A DNA stretch of 64,000 nucleotides from Nocardiopsis sp. NRRL B-16309. GTDB taxonomy: Bacteria > Actinomycetota > Actinomycetes > Streptosporangiales > Streptosporangiaceae. Position 1 is the stretch's first letter; every line of letters starts with the position of its first letter. Below the pieces are notes generated by a model. It saw only the letters and a program-made list of their open reading frames with translations, made no database searches and was not told the DNA's origin. The translations under genes were made by a program, and so were the position numbers. Below, piece by piece: positions 34,778 to 42,626 of this stretch. The DNA lies in assembly GCF_001279585.1 (NCBI RefSeq), contig NZ_LGEC01000080.1:124001-188000 (forward strand). The letters are read 5' to 3'.

Positions 34778-35791
34778 ATGGCCGAGGAGGGCACGCCGAA
34801 CAGCGGTGATGGCGCTTCGCGGGAGGCGGCCCCCAAGAAGCCCTGGCGCGAGATGAACCGTGAAGAGGCGATGGAGCGATTCGACGCCTACCACGCCAAG
34901 CAGCGCGCCAACCGCAGGAGGATGACCGGCGACGACGTCCAGGAGATGCTGCGCCAGCGCCGCGCCGACCGGCGCCAGCGCAGGAGTGAACGCCGGGAAC
35001 GGCGCCACAACGGCCAGGCACCTCAGCGCGACACGGGCCAGGTCGTGCGGATGAGCCTGGGCGGGGCCCTGATGGTCGGAGCGATCGGCACGGGGGCCCT
35101 GGCCGCCACCAGCACCGACACCACGGAGGTCCAGAGCCGGGACAACGACCTGGAGATCGCCTCGCTCGAAGGCGAGATCCGGGAGCTGGAGGCCGCCTCG
35201 TGGGACGAGGGGGACGCCGCCGCGCTCGAGGAGCAACTCGACGAGGCCGTGGACCAGGCCAGGGAGAAGGGCGAGGAGGTCGCCGAACTCCAGACCACCT
35301 ACCAGGAGATCCTGGCCGACCTCGACGACGCGGAGCTGTCCGGGGACGGGGAAGGTGACGGGGGCGGAGACGAGGCGCTCGCGCCCGTGTCCGAACACCG
35401 AGCGAAGCTTGTCGACTACTTCGACGAGTCGGCCCGGATCGTCGAGAACGAGGATGCCTACCGCCCCGGCGCGGACGTGCCCCACGGCCCTGGAGAGATC
35501 GACGTGCTCTTCCCCTGGTACATCCGCTACGCCGACGAGCACCGCGATCAGTACGCCGAGGCGTCACTGAACTCCTGGGAGCTGGTTTCGGCCACGCCCC
35601 GCATCGGATCGCAAGGGACCGTCACCGTCGCCTGGTTGAACAGCGACGCCTCCAGCGGCGACCTGTTGGCCTGGGCCCGGGGCACCTACGACGCCGAAGC
35701 GGGGGCGTTCATCAGCGTGTCCGTCGGCCAGACCACGATCGGTGACCGGTTCGCGGGCGGGGCGGGCCAGGACGAGGAGGACCAGGACTGA
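34778..35791 (+). CDS. VirB8-like bitopic protein 1
   Basis: The 337-residue protein has a basic N-terminal cytoplasmic region (about 85 residues, Arg-rich, RADRRQRRSERRERR). One membrane helix follows (about 88-108), then an acidic coiled coil (LEIASLEGEIRELEA) and a C-terminal domain with a beta-rich ending (GTVTVAWLNSDASSGDLLAW). The architecture is that of VirB8/TcpC-type components and is repeated by the next proteins. The ATG at 34778 has AAGGAG seven bases upstream. Its stop shares a base with the next start (TGATG). Confidence 0.6.
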   Translation: MAEEGTPNSGDGASREAAPKKPWREMNREEAMERFDAYHAKQRANRRRMTGDDVQEMLRQRRADRRQRRSERRERRHNGQAPQRDTGQVVRMSLGGALMVGAIGTGALAATSTDTTEVQSRDNDLEIASLEGEIRELEAASWDEGDAAALEEQLDEAVDQAREKGEEVAELQTTYQEILADLDDAELSGDGEGDGGGDEALAPVSEHRAKLVDYFDESARIVENEDAYRPGADVPHGPGEIDVLFPWYIRYADEHRDQYAEASLNSWELVSATPRIGSQGTVTVAWLNSDASSGDLLAWARGTYDAEAGAFISVSVGQTTIGDRFAGGAGQDEEDQD

Positions 35792-36441
35792 TGGGGTTCT
35801 TCAGACGAAACGCCTTCCCTCTGTCCGCGGCCGCGCTGCTCCTGGTGTCGGGCGGTTCCTTCGCCGCCACGCGAAGTGCGCAGGAGGCGGCGCTCACGGA
35901 CCAGGAACAACGGATCGAGGAGCTCCAGGGGGGCGTGGCCGACCTTGAGGAAGCGCAGGAGGAGAGGGAGAACGAGGTCGCCGGCGTGGTCCAGGGCACG
36001 GACACCGCACGGCTGGACGCCGACGAGGAACTCATCGGCGACGTGCTGGACACCGCCCTGACGTGGGAGACCCACGCTGAGTACGAGGACGCGCGCAGCG
36101 CCATGATGACCGTCTACGGACTCAACGAGGACTCGGCGTTCATGACCGCGTTCCTGCCCGTGGCACCGGTGAACGTCGACCGGGAGGGCAACGAGTACGC
36201 GCTCATCGACCTGCTCGGGCTCGACTCCCGGGTGGGGGACTTCCGCACCGAGCTGTTGTCGGTCCAGGGCGCCGAGTACTCCTACCTGGTCCTGGTCGAT
36301 GTGCGGACCACTTCCGACGACGGGGAGGCCAGCGCCTCCAACACGGCGACGGTGCTGTTGACCACCGACGGCGACGGCGGAGTCTCGGATGTCGAGGGCT
36401 ATGCCGCCACGTCCCCGGTGCGCTCCGCTGGTCCCGACTGA
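35791..36441 (+). CDS. VirB8-like bitopic protein 2
   Basis: The 216-residue protein has a very short cytoplasmic start, one helix (residues 9-27), a coiled coil (TDQEQRIEELQGGVADLEEA) and a compact domain. The domain ends in paired strands, GAEYSYLVLVDVRTTSDD. That ending closely parallels GMDYSYFAFVEVQDADDE in the protein at 37613, so the two are paralogues. Translation is coupled to the upstream gene. The next promoter begins after its stop. Confidence 0.62.
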   Translation: MGFFRRNAFPLSAAALLLVSGGSFAATRSAQEAALTDQEQRIEELQGGVADLEEAQEERENEVAGVVQGTDTARLDADEELIGDVLDTALTWETHAEYEDARSAMMTVYGLNEDSAFMTAFLPVAPVNVDREGNEYALIDLLGLDSRVGDFRTELLSVQGAEYSYLVLVDVRTTSDDGEASASNTATVLLTTDGDGGVSDVEGYAATSPVRSAGPD

Positions 36442-36512
36442 TCCGGCGCTGACCTGGTGACACAGCGATCCGACCCGTGGCTCGGTGCGAACGGGCCACC
36501 GTCGTGCAGTGC

Positions 36513-36534
36513 TAAAATTATACTGATATACGAG
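36513..36534 (+). promoter_or_regulatory. Internal promoter with CTSRTnnAYGAG motif
   Basis: TGCTAAAAT is an extended -10 (TAAAAT at 36513-36518). It is followed after four bases by CTGATATACGAG (36523-36534), the same element as at 25003. The downstream start codon is 36 bases away. Confidence 0.65.
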
Positions 36535-36570
36535 GAAAAAAGCTTCTGTCACGGAAGGGAGGAGGCCGAC

Positions 36571-37611
36571 GTGGCCGATGAATCGGACAGTCCCGGCGGT
36601 CCTCCGGCTCCGGACCCGGACCAAGGCAATCGGTTGGCCCGACGCCTGGGCCTGGTCTCTTCCCTGGGGCAGCCGGAAGAGCAACAGCAACAACAAGAAC
36701 AGCAGCAGGAGCAGCAGGGGGAGGGCCCCGCACCGCGGCGTCCGACCGCCGGGCGCCTCCGGGTACTCCTCATCCGCATCGGTTACGGGACGGCCACCGG
36801 CCTGGTCGCGCTGGGTGCGCTGGTGCTCTTCGCCATGGCGGGCTCGATCAGCGCCCACCACCAGGCCGGGCTGGCGGAACAGGCCCAGGACGGCTTCGAG
36901 GCGCAGGATCGCATCACAGCCGCCGAGCAGGGCCTGGAGGATATGCCCAGCCAGGCCGAAGCCCAGCGCTGGCTGACCCGGGCCACGACCGTGGGCGCGG
37001 ACCTCGCCGAAGCTCAGAACACCTACCTGGACCACACCGGGCCGATCACCACCGACGACCTGCCCGAACAGACGCCGGGACCGGGAGGGCGCGACGAGTG
37101 CCACCCCTACCTCGACGACCTGCCGACCACCACGCGCGACTACACCGAGGAGGAGCTCACCACCTGTGCCGAGGGGCTGCGCCAGAGCGCCATCGGCGGT
37201 CTGGACCGGACGCTGACTCCCCACTTCAGCGCGGGCGCCCGTGACTCCGACGGCTTCAACGCCGTGAGCCAGTGGCACGCGGCGATACCCGCCCTCGACG
37301 ATGACGCCTCGCTGGCCGGTTACACCTGGACCGCCCATGAGGCTCAGGTCTTCGAGCAGGACCTGGCGATCCGCATGGTCTGGACACTGACCGAGGACGA
37401 GACGGGGCGGACCGTTGCCTGGCTTGGCGGTCGGTTCGACCCGTTGGTCAACAAGTTCGACGACATGGTGCTCGGCACCGCCGCCACCGCGGGCGAGGAG
37501 GGCACCGAGGACGGCACCGGTGAGGACTCCACCGCCGACGAAGCCGACGGCGACACCGCCGCGGGCGATGGCGCGGACGATCAGGGCGACGAGCCCGAGG
37601 ACGGTGAGTGA
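36571..37611 (+). CDS. VirB8-like bitopic protein 3
   Basis: The 346-residue protein has a cytoplasmic N-terminus of about 65 residues containing a glutamine tract (QQQQQEQQQEQQ). One membrane helix follows (VLLIRIGYGTATGLVALGAL region), then a helical stalk and a C-terminal domain with a Cys pair (GRDECHPYLDD, LTTCAEGL). The domain ends in strands (FEQDLAIRMVWTLTED). An acidic disordered tail closes it. The GTG start has AAGGGAGGAGG upstream. It begins the second transcription unit of this gene series. Confidence 0.6.
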   Translation: MADESDSPGGPPAPDPDQGNRLARRLGLVSSLGQPEEQQQQQEQQQEQQGEGPAPRRPTAGRLRVLLIRIGYGTATGLVALGALVLFAMAGSISAHHQAGLAEQAQDGFEAQDRITAAEQGLEDMPSQAEAQRWLTRATTVGADLAEAQNTYLDHTGPITTDDLPEQTPGPGGRDECHPYLDDLPTTTRDYTEEELTTCAEGLRQSAIGGLDRTLTPHFSAGARDSDGFNAVSQWHAAIPALDDDASLAGYTWTAHEAQVFEQDLAIRMVWTLTEDETGRTVAWLGGRFDPLVNKFDDMVLGTAATAGEEGTEDGTGEDSTADEADGDTAAGDGADDQGDEPEDGE

Positions 37612-37612
37612 C

Positions 37613-38248
37613 GTGAGCCTGGCCGAGATGGAGGCCTACGAGCGCGAGCGCGAGCGCCGTCGGCAGACGATCCGGCGCGTCTTGTTCTGGGCCCCGCTGG
37701 GGGTGGCCGCCCTCATGCTGGCCATGGGCGGGCTGTCCCTGTGGTCGGCTTCCTCGGGCCACGACGCCGACCGCGCCGAGGTCGCGGCCCTGGTGGAAGA
37801 ACGCCAGGCCGAGGCCCAGGAAGCCGAGGACGAGTTCCACGACGCCTGGTCCGACGTACTGGCGGGTTCGTCGGCGGTTCGTGTCGAACGTCTGGAGAAC
37901 GATCGCGAGGCGGTGCGCATCCTACTGAGCGAGGCCGTTGAGGAGGGAGAGGACGTGTCGGTAGGACTGGCCGGTGCCGAGGATCCCCCGCCCCTGTTCG
38001 AGGAACTGGGACGCGACGGTGTCCCCGGCCTGGACGCCGCCTCACAGGCGCGTCTGGGGCCGTTCGAGCCGGTGCTGACCGGCATCGAAGGCATGGACTA
38101 CTCCTACTTCGCCTTCGTCGAGGTCCAGGACGCCGACGACGAGGAGCGCACGGTCGCGGCGCTGGCGGTGGAGTGGTCCACCGACGCCGAGGGCGCGATC
38201 ACCGAGATCGACGCCGACTGGACCCAAGGGGCCCCCGAACACTCCTAG
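37613..38248 (+). CDS. VirB8-like bitopic protein 4
   Basis: This 211-residue protein has a charged cytoplasmic start (MEAYERERERRRQTIRR), one helix (about 24-46), a coiled coil and a globular domain. The domain carries GMDYSYFAFVEVQDADDE, the signature shared with the protein at 35791. The GTG start follows the previous stop by one base. I rejected the longer reading that runs back into the upstream gene. Four such proteins in a row suggest a hetero-oligomeric ring built from duplicated subunits. Confidence 0.6.
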   Translation: MSLAEMEAYERERERRRQTIRRVLFWAPLGVAALMLAMGGLSLWSASSGHDADRAEVAALVEERQAEAQEAEDEFHDAWSDVLAGSSAVRVERLENDREAVRILLSEAVEEGEDVSVGLAGAEDPPPLFEELGRDGVPGLDAASQARLGPFEPVLTGIEGMDYSYFAFVEVQDADDEERTVAALAVEWSTDAEGAITEIDADWTQGAPEHS

Positions 38249-38283
38249 CACGCCCGCACTGTCAGTCCACAACAGGAGAACCG

Positions 38284-38772
38284 ATGAGCTCCGCCGCCAC
38301 CGGACCCAGGAACAAGCGCAAGCCACAGCAGAAGAAGAGTCCCGCGCAGCGGGCCGCCGAGGCCAAGCAGGCCGACGCGGACAGGGCCGCGACGCCGTCG
38401 GACGCTCGCCTGCGTGCGCGTCTGGGGGAGTCGGGATCGCGCTCGCTGTTGGCGCTCGTGCGCGGGGGCCTGGTGGCCGGTTCCGCTCTGGCCAGCTATG
38501 TCCTGGCGATGTTCGCGGCGGTGACCGTGGTGCCCAACCTGTTCGTGATGGTGGCGGCGGGTACGGGCGTCGGCCCCACCTCGCCGTTGGAGATGCAGTT
38601 GGCGCACTGGCTGGCGCCGTCGGTCTTCCTCATCGGCCTCGTCTTCGTCCTGGTTCTGATCGGGATGCGCGCGCTGTGGCGCGCCCAGCTCCGTCTGGCC
38701 GAACGGGCCCGTCATGCGCTGCTGGGCGAGGAGCCCGACGCCGCCCAGAGCACCGACAGCGCCGGTCGCTGA
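38284..38772 (+). CDS. Small membrane protein of the secretion locus
   Basis: The 162-residue protein starts with about 50 basic residues (RNKRKPQQKKSPAQRAAEAK). It has two or three helices (about 62-90 and 108-130) and a short cytoplasmic tail. No family is recognised. ACAGGAG precedes the ATG. It sits in tight series with its neighbours, 35 bp after the preceding stop and 39 bp before the next start. Confidence 0.6.
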   Translation: MSSAATGPRNKRKPQQKKSPAQRAAEAKQADADRAATPSDARLRARLGESGSRSLLALVRGGLVAGSALASYVLAMFAAVTVVPNLFVMVAAGTGVGPTSPLEMQLAHWLAPSVFLIGLVFVLVLIGMRALWRAQLRLAERARHALLGEEPDAAQSTDSAGR

Positions 38773-38811
38773 CCGGCCCGCCGACCCCCGACACGGAAGC
38801 GAGACGCTCCC

Positions 38812-39858
38812 ATGAGGATCGCACCCCTACCGATCACCGATCCCTGGTTCCACCGCTTGGCGCGGGACGGCAAGGCCGACGTGCGGACCCTGAACGCCGT
38901 GCCCTGCGACATCTCCGTGCACATGGAGACGGTGACGGTCCTGCACCACGGCATCGACCAGAACTACCGGCCCTACCTGCACCTGCGGGGCCAGATCATC
39001 CAGATCCGGCCCGACGTCGAACTGCCCTTCGGTATCACGGAGACGCAGTACCGCGCGGGAGCCGAACCCGGTTTCGACGCCTACTACGAATTCGACCCCG
39101 CCCAGCTGGCCGAGCTGGTCCGCAAGGGCTACTTCGGCACCCGCTTCCGGGTGCCGGAGTCGATGACCGGTATCGAGTGGGAACTGCCCGCCGAAGCGGA
39201 CTTCCTCGTCGTCGCACCGGAGAACGCCGATCAGCCTCCGCTGGTCTTCGCCGGTGTGCGCGACCAGAACAGCGCCGTGCTCACGGAGGAGAACAGCGGT
39301 TACACGCTCGCCGAGTACTTCCCGGACTACTCCGCCGAAAGCCCGGTGCGGTCCTCGGCCGAGCCCGAAGCCACGGTGCCCACGCACTCGGGGGCGATCC
39401 AGGACCTGTTCGCCGACGAGTACCTCGATGACGCCGAACACCGCCGACCGGCCGGGCCCGGCAACCGCTACGCGGCCGTGAACCCGACCGGACAGGCTTC
39501 CGACAGCGAATTCGACCGCCTTGTGAAGGACCTGGAAGCCCAGCGCCGGGAGCCCGGGAACACCACGGAGACCGACGTGGGCTACGACCCCGAGAGCCCG
39601 GCCGGGGCGCTGCGCGATCGGATCGGCCCCGGCGTGCGGCAGGCGCTGGCGAGCCGGACCGCAGCAGCACCGGCCGGCGTCCCTGAGCCCGGCACCGGAC
39701 GCGCGCGGGACCAGTCAGCCGAGTCCGGCTTCCTCGACTGGGACGAGCCAGAGGACACGTCCGAGGCCGGCACCGCCCCGGTCCGCACGAGTGCCGACCG
39801 GTGGCCCCTCGCCGGGGAACGGCAGGACGAGGCGGACGACTACCAGCCCGGGGGTTGA
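38812..39858 (+). CDS. Cytoplasmic protein ending in a YQPGG tail
   Basis: The 348-residue soluble protein has an ordered N-terminal half (PITDPWFHRLARDGKADVRT, HLRGQIIQIRPDVELPFGI) and a disordered C-terminal half. It ends in DDYQPGG followed by the stop. The same YQPGG ending is encoded at 40501-40518 by the downstream relic, and 17 of 21 bases match between the two ends. No known domain is seen. As the only large soluble non-ATPase of this segment it could be an adaptor, but that is inference. Confidence 0.6.
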   Translation: MRIAPLPITDPWFHRLARDGKADVRTLNAVPCDISVHMETVTVLHHGIDQNYRPYLHLRGQIIQIRPDVELPFGITETQYRAGAEPGFDAYYEFDPAQLAELVRKGYFGTRFRVPESMTGIEWELPAEADFLVVAPENADQPPLVFAGVRDQNSAVLTEENSGYTLAEYFPDYSAESPVRSSAEPEATVPTHSGAIQDLFADEYLDDAEHRRPAGPGNRYAAVNPTGQASDSEFDRLVKDLEAQRREPGNTTETDVGYDPESPAGALRDRIGPGVRQALASRTAAAPAGVPEPGTGRARDQSAESGFLDWDEPEDTSEAGTAPVRTSADRWPLAGERQDEADDYQPGG

Positions 39859-39950
39859 GCCTGTCTTACCTGCCTCGTTCCGGCGGTACCGCACCTACCG
39901 ATGACGACTGCAGTGCCCCTCATGACCCAATGATCACCCCGGGAGTCTTG

Positions 39951-40187
39951 ATGAACGAGGACCTCACCGTCTTGTACGACGTCATGGTCGACACCGCCAC
40001 CGCCCTGAGCGGACGGTACATCGAGCTCGGCCAGCATCCTTCGACCCCGGAAGAGGAGAGGGAAGTCTGGAACAACAAGCTCATGGCCCTGCGCGATGAG
40101 CGCTGGCGCGTGAACTCCAACGACCGGGAGGCCATTCTCGAGCACACGCGCCGCTGGGCTGAGGAGCTTACCGAGCTGGAGCGCTGA
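39951..40187 (+). CDS. Small helical protein
   Basis: The 78-residue protein is predicted to be all-helical (NEDLTVLYDVMVDTATALSG, REAILEHTRRWAEELTELER). GGGAG precedes the ATG. Its stop shares a base with the ATG of the following frameshifted gene (TGATG), so the two were translated together. A chaperone or WXG-like partner of that gene product is possible; nothing in the sequence proves it. Confidence 0.5.
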   Translation: MNEDLTVLYDVMVDTATALSGRYIELGQHPSTPEEEREVWNNKLMALRDERWRVNSNDREAILEHTRRWAEELTELER

Positions 40188-40518
40188 TGGCGTTCGAGGA
40201 GTATGACCTCACCCGGGACAGCTCGACGACAGAACGGGCCGGGGATGCTCGTGGCGCGGCCGGGAGGGTGAGGAGAAGACTGCCAGCGCGATCTGGGAGA
40301 CGCCGAAGCCGTCGATGCTGTCGCTGGCGGCACTCCGAACCGAGTGGGCGGTCTACGACGACCTGCACGGTTGTGGGCGACGCCCGCAGATGCTCTCGGT
40401 GAGGACGCCGTCCAAGGAACCCGGTCCTTATGCGGCGCTGCTGCACCCGAACACCAGCGCGGTTTATGAGCGCGATCAGCGCCAGAACGAGACGGATGGT
40501 TACCAGCCCGGCGGTTGA
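40187..40518 (+). pseudogene. Frameshifted relic of the effector-type C-terminal tail
   Basis: The ATG at 40187 opens MAFEEYDLTRDSSTTERAGD. The conserved tail (SAIWETPKPS, RTEWAVYDDLHGCGRRPQ, RTPSKEPGPYAALLHPNT) lies in another frame from about 40287 to the stop at 40518. A one-base deletion or equivalent shift around 40250-40280 would join them into a protein of about 110 residues. The tail is clearly homologous to residues about 440-510 of the protein at 20379-21935 at both DNA and protein level. It ends in GYQPGG. Confidence 0.7.
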
Positions 40519-40669
40519 TGGCCGTGTCGATACACCTGAATTACGAGAATCCCTCTCTCTTCCTTGTCTTTCGTTCTTTGAGTGGGCGCCGTAACCCGCC
40601 TTTCTTTGTTGTGTTTTCGGCCATGGCAATAACGCGCTTCACGTCTGGTGCCAGCTGTGCGTGGCGTGC

Positions 40670-40691
40670 TACGATTATCCTGATTTATGAG
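40670..40691 (+). promoter_or_regulatory. Internal promoter with CTSRTnnAYGAG motif (AAA+ gene)
   Basis: TGCTACGAT is an extended -10 (TACGAT at 40670-40675). It is followed after four bases by CTGATTTATGAG (40680-40691). The spacer 40519-40740 is noticeably richer in A and T than its surroundings and carries no gene. Confidence 0.6.
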
Positions 40692-40740
40692 GAAGAACGA
40701 GATGAGGTCATGACCTTCTCGTCCACGAAGGCGGCAGCAG

Positions 40741-42522
40741 TTGTTCACCAATCTGGATGGTTCCCTCGACGGCCGCGACGAGCGCTACCCGAAGTTGGCC
40801 CAGTACAGCGATCCCCTCAAAGCCCCTGAGCGTGAGATCGTCGGCCGCGAGCATGAGATCTCCCAGCTCATGGCGGCCATGGCCCGCCCCGAACTGTGCA
40901 ACGCCCTTCTGCTGGCCCCGGCCGGTGCGGGTAAGACCGCTCTGGTCCAGGCGGCGATGCTGAAAGACGTCAAGCGGGTCTACAGGGAAGTCGACCTGGC
41001 TCGGATGATCGCCGGACTGAGCACCCCCGACGAAATGGCGGCACTGCTGAAGGGGTTGTTCGACGAGGCCGAGAGGTTCAGCTCCGACGAACACGTCGAG
41101 CTGGTGCTGTTCATCGACGAGTTCCACCAGGTGGTGCAGCTCAGCGCCGCCTCCGTCGAAGCGCTGAAGCCGGTTCTGGCGGCGTCGGGCGCGCGCGGTA
41201 TCCGCGTCATCGCGGCCACGACCTTCGACGAGTTCCACAAGTACGTGGCACCGAACCAGCCGCTCATGGAACGCCTCCAGCGCATCAACGTCAGCCCGCC
41301 CGACCAGAAGACCACGGTGGAGATCCTCAAGGGGATGGCCCGGCGCTACGGGGTGGCCGACCAGTTCTACGACGACCACATCTTCGAGATGATCTACGAG
41401 TACACCAACCGCTACATCCCGGCCTCGACGCAACCGCGCAAGTCCATCCTGGTCCTCGACTCGATGGTGGGCTGGCACCGGTACGCCGGCCGTCCGATGG
41501 ACCGCGGCCTGCTCGCGGACGTCCTCATGGAGTCGACCAACGTCAATGTGGCGTTCCGCGTCGACGCGGTGCGGATCAAGAGACAGCTCGACGAGGCGGT
41601 GTTCTCACAGGAGTTCGCCACCTCCGTGGTCGCCAAGAGGCTGCAGGTCTGCGTAGCCGATCTGAACGACAAGACCAAGCCCATGTCGTCGTTCCTCTTC
41701 ACGGGCAGTACCGGTGTCGGAAAGACCGAGCTGACCAAGCAGCTCGCCCTGTTGCTCTTCGGTGACGACCAGCGCCACCTCATCCGCTTCGACATGTCGG
41801 AGTACGCGAGGGAGGAGTCCCTGGACCTGTTCCGCTCGGAGCTGACCAAGCGCGTGTGGGACATGGGGCACGCCGTGCTGCTGTTCGACGAGATCGAGAA
41901 GGCCGCCCCGGCGGTCACGCGCGTGCTGCTCCAGGTGCTCGACGACGGCAGGCTCACCAACGACAACGGCCGTCAGGTCTCGTTCCTCAACACCTACATC
42001 GTGCTGACCACCAACGCGGGGTCGGAGATCTACGAGACGATCGCCCAGTACAACGTGGACGACACCGGTTCTGGCAAGGAACTGGTGGAGAAGATGAAGG
42101 AGATCCGCCGGTCCATCTCCACCACGCAGGGCGACAACAAGTTCCCGCCCGAGCTGTTGGGCCGCATCGACGCGATCGTCCCCTTCCAACCGCTCTCGCG
42201 TGAGACCCAGCGCAAGATCGTGAAGAACAAGCTGCGCCAGATGCGTCGCGAGGTCATGGTCAAGCACGGGGTCAGGGTCGAGATCGCCGAACGGGTCCTG
42301 CAGTACCTCATCGACGACCACGCCGACACCGACTCCAACGCGGGCGGCGCGCGTGCGGCGATCGCGAAGATGACCGACGAGGTCACCACCGCCATCGCCG
42401 CGTTCGTCAACGCCCACACGCGCGAGAGGGTCCTGCGGGTGGACGTCCGCGGCACGATGCGCAGCGAGGACAAGGGCCTTCTCAAGAGCGATTCCCATAT
42501 CGAGGTGGCCGCCGCGCGCTGA
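40741..42522 (+). CDS. Two-domain Clp-type AAA+ ATPase
   Basis: The 593-residue protein holds two complete AAA+ modules but no Clp N-terminal repeat domain and no ClpB middle coiled coil. Module 1 has Walker A APAGAGKTALVQ (near residue 60) and Walker B VLFIDEF. Module 2 is ClpA/ClpB D2-like with GSTGVGKTELTK (near residue 322), AVLLFDEIEKA, sensor TTNAG and arginine finger FPPELLGRID. Such enzymes remodel or unfold protein complexes, as ClpV does for type VI secretion. TTG is the only start that fits, with AAGGCGG upstream. It could recycle the apparatus or supply the energy lost from the VirB4-like protein. Confidence 0.82.
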   Translation: MFTNLDGSLDGRDERYPKLAQYSDPLKAPEREIVGREHEISQLMAAMARPELCNALLLAPAGAGKTALVQAAMLKDVKRVYREVDLARMIAGLSTPDEMAALLKGLFDEAERFSSDEHVELVLFIDEFHQVVQLSAASVEALKPVLAASGARGIRVIAATTFDEFHKYVAPNQPLMERLQRINVSPPDQKTTVEILKGMARRYGVADQFYDDHIFEMIYEYTNRYIPASTQPRKSILVLDSMVGWHRYAGRPMDRGLLADVLMESTNVNVAFRVDAVRIKRQLDEAVFSQEFATSVVAKRLQVCVADLNDKTKPMSSFLFTGSTGVGKTELTKQLALLLFGDDQRHLIRFDMSEYAREESLDLFRSELTKRVWDMGHAVLLFDEIEKAAPAVTRVLLQVLDDGRLTNDNGRQVSFLNTYIVLTTNAGSEIYETIAQYNVDDTGSGKELVEKMKEIRRSISTTQGDNKFPPELLGRIDAIVPFQPLSRETQRKIVKNKLRQMRREVMVKHGVRVEIAERVLQYLIDDHADTDSNAGGARAAIAKMTDEVTTAIAAFVNAHTRERVLRVDVRGTMRSEDKGLLKSDSHIEVAAAR

Positions 42523-42574
42523 GGCGGCGCGCGGGGCGGCAGCAGCCCGCCGACCGACGATTGCCTTGCTCAGG

Positions 42575-42586
42575 CTGACAAACGAG
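42575..42586 (+). promoter_or_regulatory. CTSRTnnAYGAG-like site before the coiled-coil gene
   Basis: CTGACAAACGAG matches the locus motif at all but one position. It lies 40 bases before the next start. No convincing -10 precedes it, so it is a weaker member of the set. Confidence 0.4.
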
Positions 42587-42626
42587 CTGACTCCAGACGT
42601 CATGGCGAGAACGAGAGGACGTGCCG

